A stretch of DNA of 64,000 nt, from positions 1 through 64,000 of the forward strand of contig NZ_LABY01000184.1 in NCBI RefSeq assembly GCF_001043975.1, in the 5' to 3' direction. This document shows positions 15,711 to 24,315 of the stretch, piece after piece. The notes under the pieces are model-generated. The model did no database searches, was not told where the DNA came from, and saw nothing but the letters and a program-made list of their open reading frames with translations. This DNA is from Methylobacterium variabile. GTDB lineage: Bacteria; Pseudomonadota; Alphaproteobacteria; Rhizobiales; Beijerinckiaceae. Position 1 is the first letter of the stretch; each line of letters begins with the position of its first letter. Both the position numbers and the translations under genes were made by a program.

Positions 15711-17435
15711 TCATGTTGCCCGGGTCGCAAAGATTCGGTCTGCCGTACGCAAAGCGACCGCTTGGACAGTGAGCGATGGATTGACTCCGCCTACTGTTGG
15801 GAAGACCGAGCCATCGCAAATCCACAAGTTGGGGATGTCCCAGGAGCGGCAATCGGCGTCGACGACCGAAGTGCGTGGGTCGTGGCCCATCCGGGCGGTG
15901 CCGTTGAGGTGGCAGGTGTCGTCGCTCTGATCCCAGACCTCGCGGCCGCCGGCAGCTTCCAGGGCCTGGCGCAGGAACTTGAGCGCGTGCCGGTTCAGGG
16001 CCTTGTCGTTGTCGCACCACGAATAGGTGATCCGAGCTACCGGCAGGCCGTATTGGTCCTCGACATCCGAGAGCGTAACCCGGTTGCGCTCCTGCGGCAT
16101 GTACTCGGAAACGACTTTCAGGCCGGCGACGTGATTGTATCGCTGCATCTCGGCGACCAATGCCTCGCCCCACAGGCCGCGCGCGGAAGCCTGGGTGTTG
16201 GCCCAGAGCTGCGGCAGTGGACCCTGGCTCATGTAGGAATAGCCGCCGAAGAAGTCTTTTGCGAAGGCACCGCGGCCTTCGTCGTCGTAGTTCCAGTGCT
16301 CGGAGATCGCGAGCGAGGGCGGGCCCTTGTAGCTGCGGATCTCCTCGTCGAAGACGCCCCAGACCGCCTGGTTGCCCTGAACCATCAGGTTCTTGCCGAC
16401 GAGACCGGAGGAATTGGCGAGCCCGTCCGGGAACTCCTGATTGGCCGACATCAGGAGCAGCCGCGGCGTCTCGATGGCGTAGCCCGCCACCACGACGTTC
16501 TTCGCCCGCTGGAACCGCCAGCGGCCCTCGCGGTGATAGTGCACGCCGGTGGCGCGCCCGTTCCGGGTCTCGATCCGCCCGACCATCGCGAGGTCGCGAA
16601 TCTCGGCACCAGCTTTCAGGGCTCGGGGCAGGTAGGTGACGAGCACGCTCTGCTTGGCGTTGGTCGAGCAGCCCAGCGTGCAGAAGCCGCGATAGACGCA
16701 AGGTGGCGCGTCCCCGCGGGGGGCCGAGATCGTGGCGAGCGGCGTCGGCGTCCAGTCGATGCCCATCGCTTCGGCGCCGCGGGCGAGCACCTTGGCGGCC
16801 GCGTTGACCTCGTGTGCGCGGCGGTGGTAGCGGCGGCGATGCGGCCCCCACGGATAGGAGACGGGGCCTGAGATCTTCAGGTCGTCCTCAACCTGGTCGT
16901 AGTAGTGCCACATCTCGCGCCAGTCGATCGGCCAGTCGGCGCCGTAGCCCATCAGCGTGCGCGCCTTGAACCATTCCGGCCGGAAGCGCAGGGCCACCAT
17001 GGCGTAATGCACGGTTGAGCCGCCGACCGCCTTGCCAGAATTGTTCGAGCCCATCTGCAGCGGGTTCTCGCCATCGACGATACGCTCGTCGGTCCAGTAC
17101 AGTTTCGACTGGTGGCTCTCGTCGGAGGCGAAATCCTCCAGCGGCCGGAAATACGGGCCGGCATCGAAGGCGACGACCGAGAAGCCGTATTCGGCGAGCC
17201 GGCAGGCCAGTGTGCCACCGCCCGCGCCGGTGCCGACGATGGCGAAATCGACCTCGTCCTCGTCGCGGTGCTGGCGCATCGGCACCCACTCGCCGATCCG
17301 CATCACGTTGGGCGCGCGGCCGTCGCGGGCGCGGGGATGGTGCTCGGGATCGTCGCCGGGCGTGCCGTGCTGCGGGTTGTCGGCGGCGTTGCCGAGGCCG
17401 GGGATGCGCATGTCCGTCAATCCATCCTCAATCAC
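15711..17435 (-). CDS. GMC-family FAD-dependent dehydrogenase
   Basis: 574 residues of the glucose-methanol-choline oxidoreductase family. It has an FAD-binding Rossmann motif near residue 65 (VDFAIVGTGAGGGTLACRLA), the GMC signature region (NSGKAVGGSTVHYAMV) and a C-terminal active-site His/Asn pair (CHLNGTARMGHD, GVNPSLTVQA). Such enzymes oxidise sugars, sugar acids or alcohols and pass electrons to quinone or cytochrome partners. The start is GTG at 17433-17435, overlapping the end of the small-subunit gene. No signal peptide is visible. It is the last gene of the minus-strand run that begins with the respiratory complexes. Confidence 0.88.
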   Translation of the reverse strand: MIEDGLTDMRIPGLGNAADNPQHGTPGDDPEHHPRARDGRAPNVMRIGEWVPMRQHRDEDEVDFAIVGTGAGGGTLACRLAEYGFSVVAFDAGPYFRPLEDFASDESHQSKLYWTDERIVDGENPLQMGSNNSGKAVGGSTVHYAMVALRFRPEWFKARTLMGYGADWPIDWREMWHYYDQVEDDLKISGPVSYPWGPHRRRYHRRAHEVNAAAKVLARGAEAMGIDWTPTPLATISAPRGDAPPCVYRGFCTLGCSTNAKQSVLVTYLPRALKAGAEIRDLAMVGRIETRNGRATGVHYHREGRWRFQRAKNVVVAGYAIETPRLLLMSANQEFPDGLANSSGLVGKNLMVQGNQAVWGVFDEEIRSYKGPPSLAISEHWNYDDEGRGAFAKDFFGGYSYMSQGPLPQLWANTQASARGLWGEALVAEMQRYNHVAGLKVVSEYMPQERNRVTLSDVEDQYGLPVARITYSWCDNDKALNRHALKFLRQALEAAGGREVWDQSDDTCHLNGTARMGHDPRTSVVDADCRSWDIPNLWICDGSVFPTVGGVNPSLTVQAVALRTADRIFATRAT

Positions 17436-18087
17436 CGACCCGGAGGTTCTCTGCGAAGGCCTCGGCCTCGCGGTCGGGCTTCGCCTCGGCGGCCTCCCAT
17501 GGGTCGCGGCGATCGAAACCCATCCGCACGTAGCCGCGCGGGCTCGCCGGGCCGCCCCAGCCGATCTCGTTCCAGGCGGTCGGATGGGCGTAGTAGGCCT
17601 TCGTCACGTCGCCGAGGACGCGGTGCTTGAAGAACAGCGTCGAAGGCATGCCGTCCCAGGCCGGGTCGGTCAGCGCGCCGGCCTCGGCAAGTTTCAGGAG
17701 CTCGTCCTGAGCCCAGGCATTGAGGTCGTGGAAGCACGCGCCGAACCGCGCCCGCGCCTCCGCGTCGAGCGCCCGCAGGCCCCGCCGCCACGCCTCACGC
17801 TCGTCGGGCATCCCGGCATCGCGGTAGCCGTCCTGCCGGCCGCTCGCGAGCTTGTCGTCGACGAGCGCGGCGACCGGCACCGGGTCCGACCGGTCGGCCG
17901 GCTGCGGCACGATGCGCTCCGCGAGCGCCGTCAGGGTCGACCACTCGGCCTCGTCGAAGAAGCGGCGCGTCTGCGGGCCGAGACCCAACCGCTCATCGAG
18001 GACGGCGCGGGTCTTGGCGTTCCAGGACGGACCATCGCGCTTCGCCAGCACGTCGTAGCCCGGATACAGGTCTTTTCGCGGCAGCAT
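17428..18087 (-). CDS. GMC dehydrogenase small subunit (gluconate 2-dehydrogenase subunit 3-like)
   Basis: 219 residues similar to subunit 3 of membrane gluconate/fructose-type dehydrogenases (FFDEAEWSTLTALAERIVPQ near residues 40-60; WAQDELLKLAEAG; FFKHRVLGDVTKAYYAHP). The subunit usually carries a Tat signal and escorts the flavoprotein. Here the N-terminus (MLPRKDLYPGYDVLAKRDGP) has no twin-arginine signal, so export of the complex is uncertain. The stop overlaps the GMC start and a membrane-protein gene lies 17 bases upstream, so this is one operon. Confidence 0.82.
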   Translation of the reverse strand: MLPRKDLYPGYDVLAKRDGPSWNAKTRAVLDERLGLGPQTRRFFDEAEWSTLTALAERIVPQPADRSDPVPVAALVDDKLASGRQDGYRDAGMPDEREAWRRGLRALDAEARARFGACFHDLNAWAQDELLKLAEAGALTDPAWDGMPSTLFFKHRVLGDVTKAYYAHPTAWNEIGWGGPASPRGYVRMGFDRRDPWEAAEAKPDREAEAFAENLRVGD

Positions 18088-18104
18088 GCGGGCCTCGTCG
18101 AGGG

Positions 18105-19130
18105 CTAGAACGGGCGATGCTCGAGGAGTTCGAGGGCGGCGAGGCCGCCGAGCGCCACACCGGAGAAGGAGGGCGGGGCCGGCAGCGGCGGCCCGTCGAT
18201 CAAATTCTGGCGCCAGTTGTCGAAGCCGCCCATCATCCGGGCGACGCCGTAAGCGTGGAAGGCGACGCCGCCGATGCCCATCGCCGAGACCGCCCACATC
18301 CCCCAGGTTGCGCCGACCTGGCTCGCGCCCTCGGGCTTGCCGGCAGCGCGGACGAGAAGGGCGGCCGCCAGCGGCGGCAGGGTGACGGGCACGAACATCG
18401 CCGGGTTCTGGAAGGCGCCGCGGAAATGCAGAAGCCCGGCCTCCAGGGTCGTGCCGGCGAGCATCCCGGCGGTGGCGAGCGCCAGCACCCGCCCGGCCGG
18501 CAGGCCGCCGAGGCGGGGGGCCTGGGGATTGGCGTCGCGCACCCGCTCGGCGACGACGCCGAGGAGGCCGGCGAGCGTCAGCGCCATCGGGGCGCCGATC
18601 GGGGCTGAGTAGAACAGGTTCTGGAACGAGTACCCGCCCTCGCGCTTGCCGACATTGTAGGCGTGGTAACCGAAACCGATCAGCCCGGTGAGGCCGGCGA
18701 GCGCCTGCGCCGCGTGCCGAACCCGTGACGAGCCGGGATCGGTGTCTCCGGCTCCGTGCAGGGACGAGGCGAAGGTGATGCTCGACACGATGATCGGCGT
18801 GTACATCACCCTATTGAAGAACTGGCCGCGGTAATGCTCGAGGCCGGAATCGAACAGCACCGAGGCGGCGAGCATCGAGGAAGCGTGGTTGAGGCGTTGC
18901 GCCGCGCTCGCGGTCACGGCGCTCCCGCGCGGGGCGTAGCGGCGCCCCTCCGACGGAGCTGGACCGAGACGCTTCGAGCGCCCGGCGGCGAACCAGGTCA
19001 GCAGGCCGGCCGCGGCCGCGACCGCCGCGAGCACGACCACCGGATGGATCGCCGCCTCGACCCGCACCGGGGCGACGCGGCGCTTGAGGACCGAGCCGGA
19101 GCCGGGACCGCGATCAGACGGCGTAGGCAT
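18105..19130 (-). CDS. membrane protein with two collinear internal repeats, unknown family
   Basis: 341 residues with about eight hydrophobic segments. I do not recognise the family. The protein is built of two halves offset by 136 residues. SGLEHYRGQFFN (94-106) matches AGLLHFRGAFQN (231-242), and GFGYHAYNVGKREGG matches GVAFHAYGVARMMGG. The histidine pairs H99/H156 and H235/H292 have the same 57-residue spacing. Paired membrane histidines can hold heme b, so a quinone/heme electron-transfer role for the adjacent GMC dehydrogenase is an inference. It lies between the dehydrogenase subunits and the enolase-family gene, overlapping the latter by 17 bases. Confidence 0.75.
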   Translation of the reverse strand: MPTPSDRGPGSGSVLKRRVAPVRVEAAIHPVVVLAAVAAAAGLLTWFAAGRSKRLGPAPSEGRRYAPRGSAVTASAAQRLNHASSMLAASVLFDSGLEHYRGQFFNRVMYTPIIVSSITFASSLHGAGDTDPGSSRVRHAAQALAGLTGLIGFGYHAYNVGKREGGYSFQNLFYSAPIGAPMALTLAGLLGVVAERVRDANPQAPRLGGLPAGRVLALATAGMLAGTTLEAGLLHFRGAFQNPAMFVPVTLPPLAAALLVRAAGKPEGASQVGATWGMWAVSAMGIGGVAFHAYGVARMMGGFDNWRQNLIDGPPLPAPPSFSGVALGGLAALELLEHRPF

Positions 19131-20208
19131 CGGCGTCCCGGTTCTTCAGGGTGAGGCCGTGGCCCGGCCGGGACAGGTCGGGGGTAATGGCGCCCTCGTG
19201 AGGCACCGGTGCCCCCTCGAACAGCATCCGCTCGATGCGGACGTGGTCGTGGAACCATTCAAGGTGCCGGAAGCGAGCGACCGCCACCGCGACGGGCAGG
19301 TGCAGGGCGGGGGCGCAGTGACCCGACAGGTCGAGATGCGCCGCCTCGCAGAGCGCCGCCATCTTGAGGAAGCCACTATAGCCGCCACAGCGGGTCACAT
19401 CCGCCTGCGCCACGTCGACCGCGCCGGCGCGGATCAGGCAGTGCAGGTCGTCGAGGGTGTAGGCGTACTCGCCCGCGGCGATCTCCATGCCGGCGGGTGC
19501 CGCCGCGCGGACGAACGCCATCCCGTCGGGATCGTCGCTCGTCACCGGCTCCTCGAACCAGGCGACGCCGAACGGCTCGGCCTCCCGCGCCATCGCGAGG
19601 GCCCGCTTCGGAGTGAAGGCGCCGTTGGCGTCGATGAACAGCGTCGCGTCGCCGATCGCCCCCTTCGCCGCCGCCATCCGGGCGGGATCGCGCTCGGGCT
19701 CGCTGCCGATCTTCATCTTCACAGCTCGGCAGCCGTCGCGCGCGACGAAGGCCCCGAGTTGCGCGCAGAGCTGCCGGTCGTCGTAAGCCGTGAAGCCGCC
19801 GCTGCCGTAGATCACGGCGCGCTCCCGCGCCCGGCCGAAAAGGGTCGCGAGAGGCAGGCCGAGGAGGCGCGCCTTCAGGTCCCATAGGGCGGTGTCGAGG
19901 GCCGAGATCGCGCTCGCCGCGAGCCCGGAGCGGCCGACATTGCGCACCGCCCCCCACAGAACCTCGCCGGCTTGCGGGATATCGAGGGCGGAGAGGCCGG
20001 TGAGCCGCGGAGCCAGCATCGTCTCGATCAGCCGGGCGACGCTCGCCTCGGTGTAGCTGTAGCCGAGGCCGGTCTCAGGCCCAGCCTCGACATGGACGAC
20101 GACGAGCGTCGTCCTGTCCCAGGCATAGGTCCCGTCGGCCTCCGGCGCGTCAGTGGGAACGGTGTAAGCCCGTGCTCGCACTGCCCGGATCGTGGGGGGG
20201 CCCCGCAT
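19114..20208 (-). CDS. enolase-superfamily sugar-acid dehydratase (mandelate racemase-like)
   Basis: 364 residues with the two-domain architecture of the enolase superfamily. The general-base Lys lies in VKMKIGSEPERD. Metal ligands are in LFIDANGAF (Asp), WFEEPV (Glu) and the Glu of AAGEYAYT. A late His is in SGHCAPALHLP. These features fit dehydratases acting on aldonic or glucaric-type acids, producing 2-keto-3-deoxy acids; the exact substrate is not readable. The ATG at 20206-20208 is chosen because the longer open frame upstream is antisense-like. It lies 17 bases downstream of the thiamine-diphosphate enzyme, in the same direction. Confidence 0.83.
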   Translation of the reverse strand: MRGPPTIRAVRARAYTVPTDAPEADGTYAWDRTTLVVVHVEAGPETGLGYSYTEASVARLIETMLAPRLTGLSALDIPQAGEVLWGAVRNVGRSGLAASAISALDTALWDLKARLLGLPLATLFGRARERAVIYGSGGFTAYDDRQLCAQLGAFVARDGCRAVKMKIGSEPERDPARMAAAKGAIGDATLFIDANGAFTPKRALAMAREAEPFGVAWFEEPVTSDDPDGMAFVRAAAPAGMEIAAGEYAYTLDDLHCLIRAGAVDVAQADVTRCGGYSGFLKMAALCEAAHLDLSGHCAPALHLPVAVAVARFRHLEWFHDHVRIERMLFEGAPVPHEGAITPDLSRPGHGLTLKNRDADAYAV

Positions 20209-20225
20209 CGTCGTCGCGCCGGGTC

Positions 20226-22016
20226 TCAGCTCTTGCTGCCGGGCAGGACCGAACTCAGCACCTGCCGGGCGGTGTCGACCAAGAGGTGGCGCTCCTTCGG
20301 GTCGCCTTTGCCCAGCATCGACATGTAATTTTTCACCTGCTCGAAGGTGAAGAACGGCGGCAGCGGCGGCACCTCCGGGTCGGTCTTGACCTCCAGCACC
20401 ACCGGCACCGAGCTCGCCAGCGCCTCGTCCCATGCCGCGCCCATCCTGGCGGGATCGTCGACGTAGATGCCGCGCAGCCCGATCAGCTCAGCGAACTTGT
20501 GGTAGGGCACGTTCGGGATCGTCTGGCTCGCCTCGAATTTTGGGTTGCCCTCCATCACCCGCTGCTCCCAGGTCACCTGGTTCAGGTCCTCGTTGTTGAA
20601 GACACAGCAGATCCAGGTCTTGTTGGGCCAGCGGTGCATGTACTTCGCCACCGTGATCAGCTCGGCCATGTTGTTCATCTGCATAGCGCCGTCGCCGACG
20701 AGCGCGATCACCGGCCGGTCCGGATGCGCTACCTTGGCGGCGATGGCGTAGGGCACCGCCGCCCCCATCGAGGCGAGCCCGCCCGACAGCGAGCACATCT
20801 GGCCGCGGCGCATCTTCAGGTCCCGGGCGTACCAGTTGGCGCAGGAGCCGGAATCCGAGGTGACGATCACCCGGTCGGGCATCCGCGGCGAGAGTTCCCA
20901 GGTCACCCGCTGCGGGTTGACCGGGTTGGCCTTGGCCATCGCGCGGTCCTCGGCCTCCTTCCACCAGGAGACGACGCCGTTCTCGATGCCCTCGCGCCAG
21001 GAGCCGCCCTCCTTCTTCTGTTCGAGGAGCGGCAGCAGCGCGCGCAGGGTTTCGGCCGACTCGCCCTGGAGCGGCACCTCCATCGGGTAGCGTAGCGACA
21101 GCATCTCGGGCGCGAGGTCGATCTGCACGCCGCGGGCCTGGCCCTCCTGCGGCAGGAACTCGGCCCAGGGAAAGCCGGAGCCTATCATCAGCAGCGTGTC
21201 GCACTCCGCCATCATGTCGGAGGAGGGCTTGGAGCCGAGAAGCCCGATCGTGCCGGTCACGAAGGGCAGGTCGTCGGGAAGCGCCGCCTTGCCGAGCAGC
21301 GCCTTGGCGACACCGGCCTGGAGGCGGTTGGCCACCGCGATCACCTCGTCGGTGGCATGGAGCGCACCGGCGCCGACCAGGATCGCGACCTTCTCGCCGG
21401 CGTTCAGCACGTCGGCCGCCCGACGAAGATCTGCCTCGAACGGCACGACCTTCGGGGCGGTCCAGCCGACGCCGGAGAAGGTATTGCCGTGCTTGCGCAC
21501 CGGCGCCTCGTAGGGGACGTCCTGGAGGTCGTTCGGCAGGATGATCGCCGCGACCTTGCGCTCGGCCTTGGCGATGCGCATCGCCCGGTCGACGATGTGG
21601 CGCACCGAGGCCGGGGAGGCGGCCTGCTGCACGTAGGCGGCTACATCCTTGTAGACACTGGTGAGGTCGAGTTCCTGCTGGTAGTGGGCGCCGTTGACGT
21701 TGCGCGCCTGCTGGCCGGCGATGGCGAGCAGCGGCACGTGGTCGGAATAGGCGTCGTACATGCCGGTGAGCAGGTGCGTCGCCCCAGGGCCAGAGGTCGC
21801 GAGGCAGACGCCGACCTCGCCGGTGAACTTGGCGTAGGCGGTCGCCATGAAGGCCGCCATCTCCTCGTGGCGGACCTGAATGAACTCGAACGGCAGGTCG
21901 TTGCGCTGGAGCGCGCCGAGCAGCCCATTGATGCCGTCGCCCGGGTAGCCGAAGATCGTCTTCACCCCCCACTCGGCGAGACGCTTCCAGAAGAAATCCG
22001 CGACGGCGTCGGCCAT
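20226..22016 (-). CDS. thiamine-diphosphate-dependent enzyme, pyruvate oxidase/acetolactate synthase-like
   Basis: 596 residues with the three-domain layout of the POX/AHAS group. The N-terminal cofactor Glu is in QVRHEEMAAFMATAYAKFTG, a central FAD/nucleotide-type domain spans about residues 190-330, and the ThDP/Mg2+ motif starts GDGAMQMNNMAELI and ends with NN about 28 residues later. Whether it oxidises pyruvate, as PoxB does, or condenses or decarboxylates a keto acid cannot be decided. ATG 22014-22016 has a good GAGGAG site before it. Placed in the sugar-acid gene run, it could process the keto acid made by the dehydratase or pyruvate from its cleavage. Confidence 0.85.
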   Translation of the reverse strand: MADAVADFFWKRLAEWGVKTIFGYPGDGINGLLGALQRNDLPFEFIQVRHEEMAAFMATAYAKFTGEVGVCLATSGPGATHLLTGMYDAYSDHVPLLAIAGQQARNVNGAHYQQELDLTSVYKDVAAYVQQAASPASVRHIVDRAMRIAKAERKVAAIILPNDLQDVPYEAPVRKHGNTFSGVGWTAPKVVPFEADLRRAADVLNAGEKVAILVGAGALHATDEVIAVANRLQAGVAKALLGKAALPDDLPFVTGTIGLLGSKPSSDMMAECDTLLMIGSGFPWAEFLPQEGQARGVQIDLAPEMLSLRYPMEVPLQGESAETLRALLPLLEQKKEGGSWREGIENGVVSWWKEAEDRAMAKANPVNPQRVTWELSPRMPDRVIVTSDSGSCANWYARDLKMRRGQMCSLSGGLASMGAAVPYAIAAKVAHPDRPVIALVGDGAMQMNNMAELITVAKYMHRWPNKTWICCVFNNEDLNQVTWEQRVMEGNPKFEASQTIPNVPYHKFAELIGLRGIYVDDPARMGAAWDEALASSVPVVLEVKTDPEVPPLPPFFTFEQVKNYMSMLGKGDPKERHLLVDTARQVLSSVLPGSKS

Positions 22017-22240
22017 GGCTGCTCCTCGGGGCCGGGCAGCGCCGCAGTCCCGCTGGGGCATGGCGGCGGATGCGGCGACCGGCTCTTCCACGTGCCCCAG
22101 GGGCACTGCCTCTGTTGCGGGGCTAACCGGCATACTCTGGGGATGTTCCTGATCCAGATGTTTCCGGATCGTACCGGATGGTTTCCGTCCGACATGGACG
22201 GCCCGGCACCGCATGCTCGGTGGGGCTTGCCGGGCCCGAC

Positions 22241-23185
22241 TCATCCATCCGCGAGGTCGAGGGCGTAGAGGTGTGCTTGCGCGGTGATGAACAGCCGCCG
22301 CTCCCCTGGGCTAAAGCAGCAATTCGAGCAGGTCTGCGGCGTCGGAATCAGCCCGAGACGCTCGCCGTCCGCGGAGAAGACCTGCACCCCCGATCCCGAA
22401 CTGGTCCAGATCCAGCCGCGGCGGTCGACGCGGAAGCCGTCGGGCACGCCCGGCTCAATCTCGGCGAAGACGCGCGGCGGGCCGAGGCTGGCATCGTCGT
22501 AGACCGCGAAGGCGTGGATGGTGTGCCCGTCGCCGCCCTCGGTGCGGGAGGTGTCGCTGACGTAGAGCGTGCGCCCGTCCGGCGCGAAGGCGAGGCCGTT
22601 CGGCTGGCCGAGATCGGCCATGCGGTGCGCTCGGGCCGTGTCCGGATCGACCCGGTAGACGCTGTGATGGCCGAGATCCGAGGTGGCCAGCGCGCCCTGC
22701 CGGGGCTGGCGCAGGCCGTAGGCCGGGTCGGTGAACCACAGGGCGCCGTCGGCGGCGCAGACCACGTCGTTGGGAGCGTTGAAGCGACGGCCTTCGTAGG
22801 TCTCGACTATCGCGGAGTAGCGTCCGTCCGGCGTCGTGCGCGACAGGCGGCGGTTGCCGTGCTCGCAGTGGATCAGGTCGCCGTTGCGATCGACCGTGTT
22901 GCCGTTGATGAAGGGGCTCGCGTCGATCACGACCCGCACGCAGCCGTCCGGACGCCAGCCGAGCACGCGCCGGCCCTCGATGTCCGACCATACCAGGATG
23001 CCCCGTGCCGGCCACCATACCGGCCCCTCGCCGAAGACCGCTTGATCGTAAAGCGAGACGAGGCGGGCATCGGGTAGGACCGCTCCGGCGAAACGCGGGT
23101 CGAAGGCCTTCGGCGGATCGACATCCGGAACGGGATCCGGCGGACCGGGTCGGCGCAGCAGGGTCGAGGCGGGTTCGGCGGTCAT
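22241..23185 (-). CDS. SMP-30/gluconolactonase-family lactonase
   Basis: 314 residues predicted as a six-bladed beta-propeller that hydrolyses sugar lactones with a bound divalent metal. Recognisable elements are FGEGPVWWPARGILVWSDIE (first metal Glu), FINGNTVDRNGDLIHCEH, RFNAPNDVVCAADGALWFTD (Asn/Asp ligands), GQPNGLAFAPDGRTLYVSDT and GVPDGFRVDRRGWIWT. These are typical of the gluconolactonase group. No signal peptide is seen. The product would be the aldonic acid for the downstream enolase-family dehydratase, and the lactone would come from the GMC dehydrogenase. It lies 130 bases downstream of the oxidase genes and 224 bases upstream of the thiamine enzyme. Confidence 0.86.
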   Translation of the reverse strand: MTAEPASTLLRRPGPPDPVPDVDPPKAFDPRFAGAVLPDARLVSLYDQAVFGEGPVWWPARGILVWSDIEGRRVLGWRPDGCVRVVIDASPFINGNTVDRNGDLIHCEHGNRRLSRTTPDGRYSAIVETYEGRRFNAPNDVVCAADGALWFTDPAYGLRQPRQGALATSDLGHHSVYRVDPDTARAHRMADLGQPNGLAFAPDGRTLYVSDTSRTEGGDGHTIHAFAVYDDASLGPPRVFAEIEPGVPDGFRVDRRGWIWTSSGSGVQVFSADGERLGLIPTPQTCSNCCFSPGERRLFITAQAHLYALDLADG

Positions 23186-23314
23186 TGCGCCCTCGCGATC
23201 AGGTCTCTCGGCGATCAGGTCTCTCTCGGCGAAGCGCACCGTGCCCGGCCCCCTTACGCGACAACCGGAGCCGACCAGGCTTGTTCGCCTCCGGCGATGC
23301 GCTCCCGGTGCCTC

Positions 23315-23614
23315 TCACCGGTTCACCATCCGGCTCAGCACGTCGGCGAGCGTCAGGGTGAACAGGATCGCGGCCCAGAACAGGCCGCAGGCGGCGACGA
23401 CGCGGACGAGGCCGCTGGCGTGCCTGAGCTGCATGAACACCAGGGCGACGAGCGCCGCCTTGACCCCGGCGACGGCAAAGCCCACCGCCGTGTCGATGCG
23501 CCCGAACGGCCAGTAGGCGGCCCAGGCGCTGAGCGCCAGGAGCGCCATCAGGGCGACCCAGACCGGCAGGTTGCGGCGCCACAGGTCGCTGGGAGTCTCG
23601 TGACCAGTACTCAT
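23315..23614 (-). CDS. caa3 oxidase subunit IV
   Basis: 99 residues with three hydrophobic helices (VWVALMALLALSAWAAYW, VKAALVALVFMQLRHASG, GLFWAAILFTLTLADVL). This is the shape of the prokaryotic cytochrome c oxidase subunit IV family, a small stabilising subunit without redox centres. Its ATG overlaps the subunit III stop (ATGA). It closes the oxidase operon. Confidence 0.85.
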   Translation of the reverse strand: MSTGHETPSDLWRRNLPVWVALMALLALSAWAAYWPFGRIDTAVGFAVAGVKAALVALVFMQLRHASGLVRVVAACGLFWAAILFTLTLADVLSRMVNR

Positions 23615-24315
23615 CCGGACCGTCCCGGCAGGTAGAGCATCGGGTAGAGGAAGACCCAGACCAGATCGACGAGGTGCCAGTACAGCGCCGTGACCTCGAC
23701 CTGCGGATTCTCCTTCAGGAAGTCCGGGTCGCGCCGGCCCTTCGCGATCAGCCGCGTCACCAGGCCTATGCCGATGCTGAGGTGGATCGCGTGCACCACC
23801 GTGACGAGCCAGTAGAAGGCGAAGAAGATCTGGGCCGGCGCCTGGGCGAGCGCGAAATGCGCGCCCGGCACCAGGTGCTTCTCGATGTCCTCGCGGTACT
23901 CGAAGCCCTTCACCACCAGGAAGGCGAGGCCGAGGGCCGCTGTGGCGGCGAGGCATCCCAGGGTGAGGCGGCGGAACAGCCCCTTCTCGGCGGCTTGCGA
24001 CGCGACCGCCATGGTGAGGCTGCTGGTGAGTAGGATCGCGGTGTTGAGCGTGCCGTAGACGATGTTGGTCTCGCGGCCCGCTGCCGCGAAGGCCTCCTGG
24101 TTCGCGAGCCGGGCCGCCGTGTAGGTCAGGAATAGGGCGCCGAAGAACAGCACCTCGCTCGCCAGGAAGATCCAGATCCCGAAGGTGGCGCCGGCGCGCT
24201 GGCGCGCGAAGGCGGTCGCGTGATCGGTCTCCAGGTCGCTCCAGGGCTCGCGCAAGCGAGCCTCAATGTCGGGGTGCCCTTCCCGGGGGCGGGCCTCGAC
24301 GTCCGCGCTGCTCAT
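23611..24315 (-). CDS. ctaE: cytochrome c oxidase subunit III
   Basis: 234 residues, a heme-copper oxidase subunit III. It has five or so membrane segments after a polar N-terminus, with conserved pieces [36 protein letters not shown] and [20 protein letters not shown] near the end. It carries no metals but stabilises subunit I and proton uptake. It starts at 24313-24315, overlapping the subunit I stop by four bases. The next gene, subunit IV, overlaps again. Confidence 0.92.
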   Translation of the reverse strand: MSSADVEARPREGHPDIEARLREPWSDLETDHATAFARQRAGATFGIWIFLASEVLFFGALFLTYTAARLANQEAFAAAGRETNIVYGTLNTAILLTSSLTMAVASQAAEKGLFRRLTLGCLAATAALGLAFLVVKGFEYREDIEKHLVPGAHFALAQAPAQIFFAFYWLVTVVHAIHLSIGIGLVTRLIAKGRRDPDFLKENPQVEVTALYWHLVDLVWVFLYPMLYLPGRSG

